From Burkholderiaceae bacterium (GTDB lineage: Bacteria > Pseudomonadota > Gammaproteobacteria > Burkholderiales > Burkholderiaceae), in assembly GCA_947470165.1 (NCBI GenBank), contig CANISN010000106.1, positions 1-6,198 on the forward strand: DNA of 6,198 bases, given 5' to 3'. The notes below the pieces were generated by a model, which worked only from the letters and a program-made list of their open reading frames with translations, ran no database searches and was not told the origin of the DNA. Numbering within the stretch: position 1 is the stretch's first letter; each line of letters starts with the position of its first letter. This document shows positions 4,479 through 6,198 of this stretch, one piece after another. A program made the translations under genes and the position numbers.

Positions 4479-5516
4479 CTACCTCGCAGGCTTTTCCATT
4501 GGTGCGGCAATATTAGTCTTGCTAGGCACCTCCATCGCCGGTGATCGCGGTGCTTTATCGTTATTAAGAAATTGCGCTGGCGCTCTTAGATTTACTGGAA
4601 TCTCTTGGGCTGCATTTTTCACGCTATCGGGGATTTTTTCTACCGGACGTAGAATCGGTTTTTCTTCTTGCTTCGGTTTTTTGTTCAATACGGTAATTGA
4701 GATCCGACGATTAAGGGGATCATTAAGATCTTGAGGATTTAATGGAATGGTATTAGCAAAACCCATTACTTGAGCAACATAACTCGCATCCAAACCACCG
4801 GCGATCATCTCACGGCGTGCTACATTAGCTCGCTCAGTAGAAAGTTCCCAGTTGGTGTAACCGGTATCACCATTGCCATATTTAGTTCCATCTGTATGGC
4901 CTTCTATTCGTATCGGATTAGCTGTCGATTTGAGTGATTGACCAATAATACGCAAGAGGCGACGGGCAGCGACGCTCGGTACAGATCCACCGCTACTGAA
5001 TAGTGGCTTTCCTTTTTCATCCACGACCTGAATGCGCAAACCTTCTGATGTAATATCCATGAAGATCTGGCCTTTTGCATTTTTTAATTCTGGATCAGAA
5101 TCTACTTTCTTTTGAATATCTTCTTTTACAAGCTCGTTCTTAGTTTTATCTTTTCTGGCGTTTTCAACATCCGTTACGGAAGAGTCACTAATGCGACGTT
5201 GCTCAGTATCGGCATCAGCACGAGATTCCTCTCCAACTGTTTTAGTAATGTTGTCGCCACCGCCTTTGATGATGCGGGTGGCATCGCCAGAACCCTGACC
5301 GCCAGATAGCGAAACCCTCAATGGGTTCTGAAAGTACGCCGAGATACCCGCCAAATCTCCTGCTGTAGTGGATCCTAAAACCCACATCAGCAAGAAGAAG
5401 GCCATCATGGCCGTTACGAAGTCGGCATAGGCAATTTTCCAGGCGCCACCATGATGTCCGTGCCCGCCCTTCTTAACGCGCTTGATGACAATAATCGGCG
5501 CGTCATTTTTAGCCAT
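4479..5516 (-). CDS. motB: flagellar stator protein MotB
   Basis: MotB anchors the flagellar stator to peptidoglycan and, with MotA, forms the ion channel that powers rotation. After a Gly/His-rich cytoplasmic leader (residues 17-24), the helix at 25-48 contains AWKIAYADFVTAMMAFFLLM; D32 falls at the position of the essential proton-binding Asp of E. coli MotB. Residues about 52-70 (DLAGISAYFQNPLRV) form the plug region, followed by a long charged linker. The OmpA-like peptidoglycan-binding domain spans about 150-278, with GHTDG (206-210), NWELS (222-226), R229 and the closing NRRISI. The Pro- and Lys-rich tail (281-345) looks disordered. The ATG at 5516-5514 is five bases after the motA stop; the ribosome site AAAGGGA (5533-5527) lies inside the end of motA, which suggests coupled translation. 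Its TAG stop is followed after one codon, in frame, by the next gene. Confidence 0.97.
   Translation of the reverse strand: MAKNDAPIIVIKRVKKGGHGHHGGAWKIAYADFVTAMMAFFLLMWVLGSTTAGDLAGISAYFQNPLRVSLSGGQGSGDATRIIKGGGDNITKTVGEESRADADTEQRRISDSSVTDVENARKDKTKNELVKEDIQKKVDSDPELKNAKGQIFMDITSEGLRIQVVDEKGKPLFSSGGSVPSVAARRLLRIIGQSLKSTANPIRIEGHTDGTKYGNGDTGYTNWELSTERANVARREMIAGGLDASYVAQVMGFANTIPLNPQDLNDPLNRRISITVLNKKPKQEEKPILRPVEKIPDSVKNAAQEIPVNLRAPAQFLNNDKAPRSPAMEVPSKTNIAAPMEKPAR
4482..4485 (-). promoter_or_regulatory. ribosome binding site that supports the TTG start of the periplasmic protein
   Basis: The minus strand reads GAGG here, inside the last codons of motB, six bases before the TTG at 4475-4473. 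It directly abuts the motB TAG, so translation of the downstream gene is probably coupled to termination on motB. Confidence 0.55.
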
Positions 5517-5521
5517 ACTAC

Positions 5522-6198
5522 TTATTTCCCTTTAACTGCTTTAGTACCCTCATCAAGCTCAGCAAATGTTGGACGCTGGTAGCTAAAGAGTACTTTACGA
5601 CCAAACTCCACAGCTGCTGCAGGAGGGAAATTATTTAAACTGGCAATCAAAACTGCCTTGACAGCCATATAAGCACGGGTATCTGCTTCAGCATTTTGCT
5701 CAAGCACTTTGGCCACTGGAGAAACAATCGCGTATGCCAACAAAATACCTAAAAAGGTACCTACCAGCGCTGCACCAATCAACTTACCTAATTCTGCAGG
5801 TGGCAAACCAATTGAACCCATAGTGTGCACCACACCCATAACCGCCGCCACAATACCGAACGCTGGCAAACCATCGCCTACGTTCGTGACGGATGCTACT
5901 GGAATATGGGTTTCTTGATGATGAACATCAAGTTCTTGCTCCATTAAGCTTTCAATTTGAATCACATCCAATGAGCCGCCCAGCATCATACGCAAATAAT
6001 CCGTAATGAAATCTACTAAATGGTGATCTTTAGTGATTAAGGGATATTTTTCGAACAGCGGGCTGGATTCTGGCTCTTCGATATCACCTTCAAGAGACAT
6101 CAAACCATCACGCTTAATTTTTTGTAGAATCTCAAACAGCAAGCACAAGAGATCTAAATGCATTTGCTTGATATTGCTCTTACCCTTAAAAGCCCCAC
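5522..6198 (-). CDS. motA: flagellar stator protein MotA, N-terminus cut by the window edge
   Basis: The frame is open to the right edge; the ATG at 6163 is internal, since the 12 codons upstream of it (reading GAFKGKSNIKQ) continue the MotA alignment. About 224 residues are present and roughly 60 are missing, including membrane helices 1 and 2 and the true start. The cytoplasmic loop has MSLEGDIEEPESSPLFEKYP, with the Glu equivalent to E98 of E. coli MotA. Membrane helix 3 (GLPAFGIVAAVMGVVH) keeps the functionally critical proline (E. coli P173), and helix 4 reads ALVGTFLGILLAYAIVSP. The C-terminal PP.AAVEFGRKVLFS and RPTFAELDE motifs are typical. MotA forms the ring around MotB and engages the rotor protein FliG through charged loop residues. 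Where E. coli has R90, this protein has Lys with Arg next to it. The stop is TAA at 5524-5522. The promoter lies outside the window. Confidence 0.97.
   Translation of the reverse strand, partial: GAFKGKSNIKQMHLDLLCLLFEILQKIKRDGLMSLEGDIEEPESSPLFEKYPLITKDHHLVDFITDYLRMMLGGSLDVIQIESLMEQELDVHHQETHIPVASVTNVGDGLPAFGIVAAVMGVVHTMGSIGLPPAELGKLIGAALVGTFLGILLAYAIVSPVAKVLEQNAEADTRAYMAVKAVLIASLNNFPPAAAVEFGRKVLFSYQRPTFAELDEGTKAVKGK

Noticed and set aside
4479..6198. Sodium-driven PomA/PomB stator
   Set aside because: The MotB leader, helix and D32 context and the MotA loops resemble the proton-type MotA/MotB of betaproteobacteria; nothing visible favours a sodium type, although ion choice cannot be proven from sequence.

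Overview
The window holds six genes, all on the minus strand, so it reads from right to left. The organism is most likely a low-GC, flagellated betaproteobacterium. The MotB N-terminus (Gly/His-rich leader, then the AWKIAYADF motor helix) and the MotA sequence have the Burkholderiales-type form, and the A+T-leaning base composition would suit a freshwater lineage such as Polynucleobacter. That placement is inference from sequence style, not from a search.

Right half (6198 to 3252): a tight operon encodes the flagellar stator. motA (5' end outside the window) is followed 5 bp later by motB. A 263-aa periplasmic helical-repeat protein with a TTG start comes 3 bp after motB and in the same frame. 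After 27 bp comes a 134-aa single-pass membrane protein. The last two are unrecognised but probably stator-associated: both should expose most of their chain to the periplasm, where the MotB peptidoglycan-binding domain sits, and each carries one closely spaced cysteine pair.

Middle (3251 to 1289): a 199-bp control region contains a near-consensus sigma-54 (-24/-12) promoter. A perfect 11+11 bp inverted repeat is centred about 83 bp upstream of the predicted start site, a typical place for an enhancer-binding activator. Downstream lies a 587-aa acidic, Ser/Thr-rich protein made almost entirely of 70 octapeptides in unbroken register apart from one 7-residue unit. The octads are further organised into three 136-residue (408-bp) super-repeats, each split into 10 and 7 octads. 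It lacks Arg, His and Trp and has no classical signal peptide.

Left (1288 to 1): a 60-aa four-cysteine protein is followed by the N-terminal 310 codons of a TPR-plus-GT41 (SPINDLY/OGT-like) O-glycosyltransferase that runs off the left edge. A cytoplasmic Ser/Thr O-glycosyltransferase encoded beside a Ser/Thr-rich repeat protein, next to motility genes, suggests a glycosylated surface or flagellum-associated protein under sigma-54 control. This is the most interesting hypothesis in the window. A FliA-like (sigma-28) motif on the opposite strand at 1224-1250 may drive a transcript antisense to the repeat gene.
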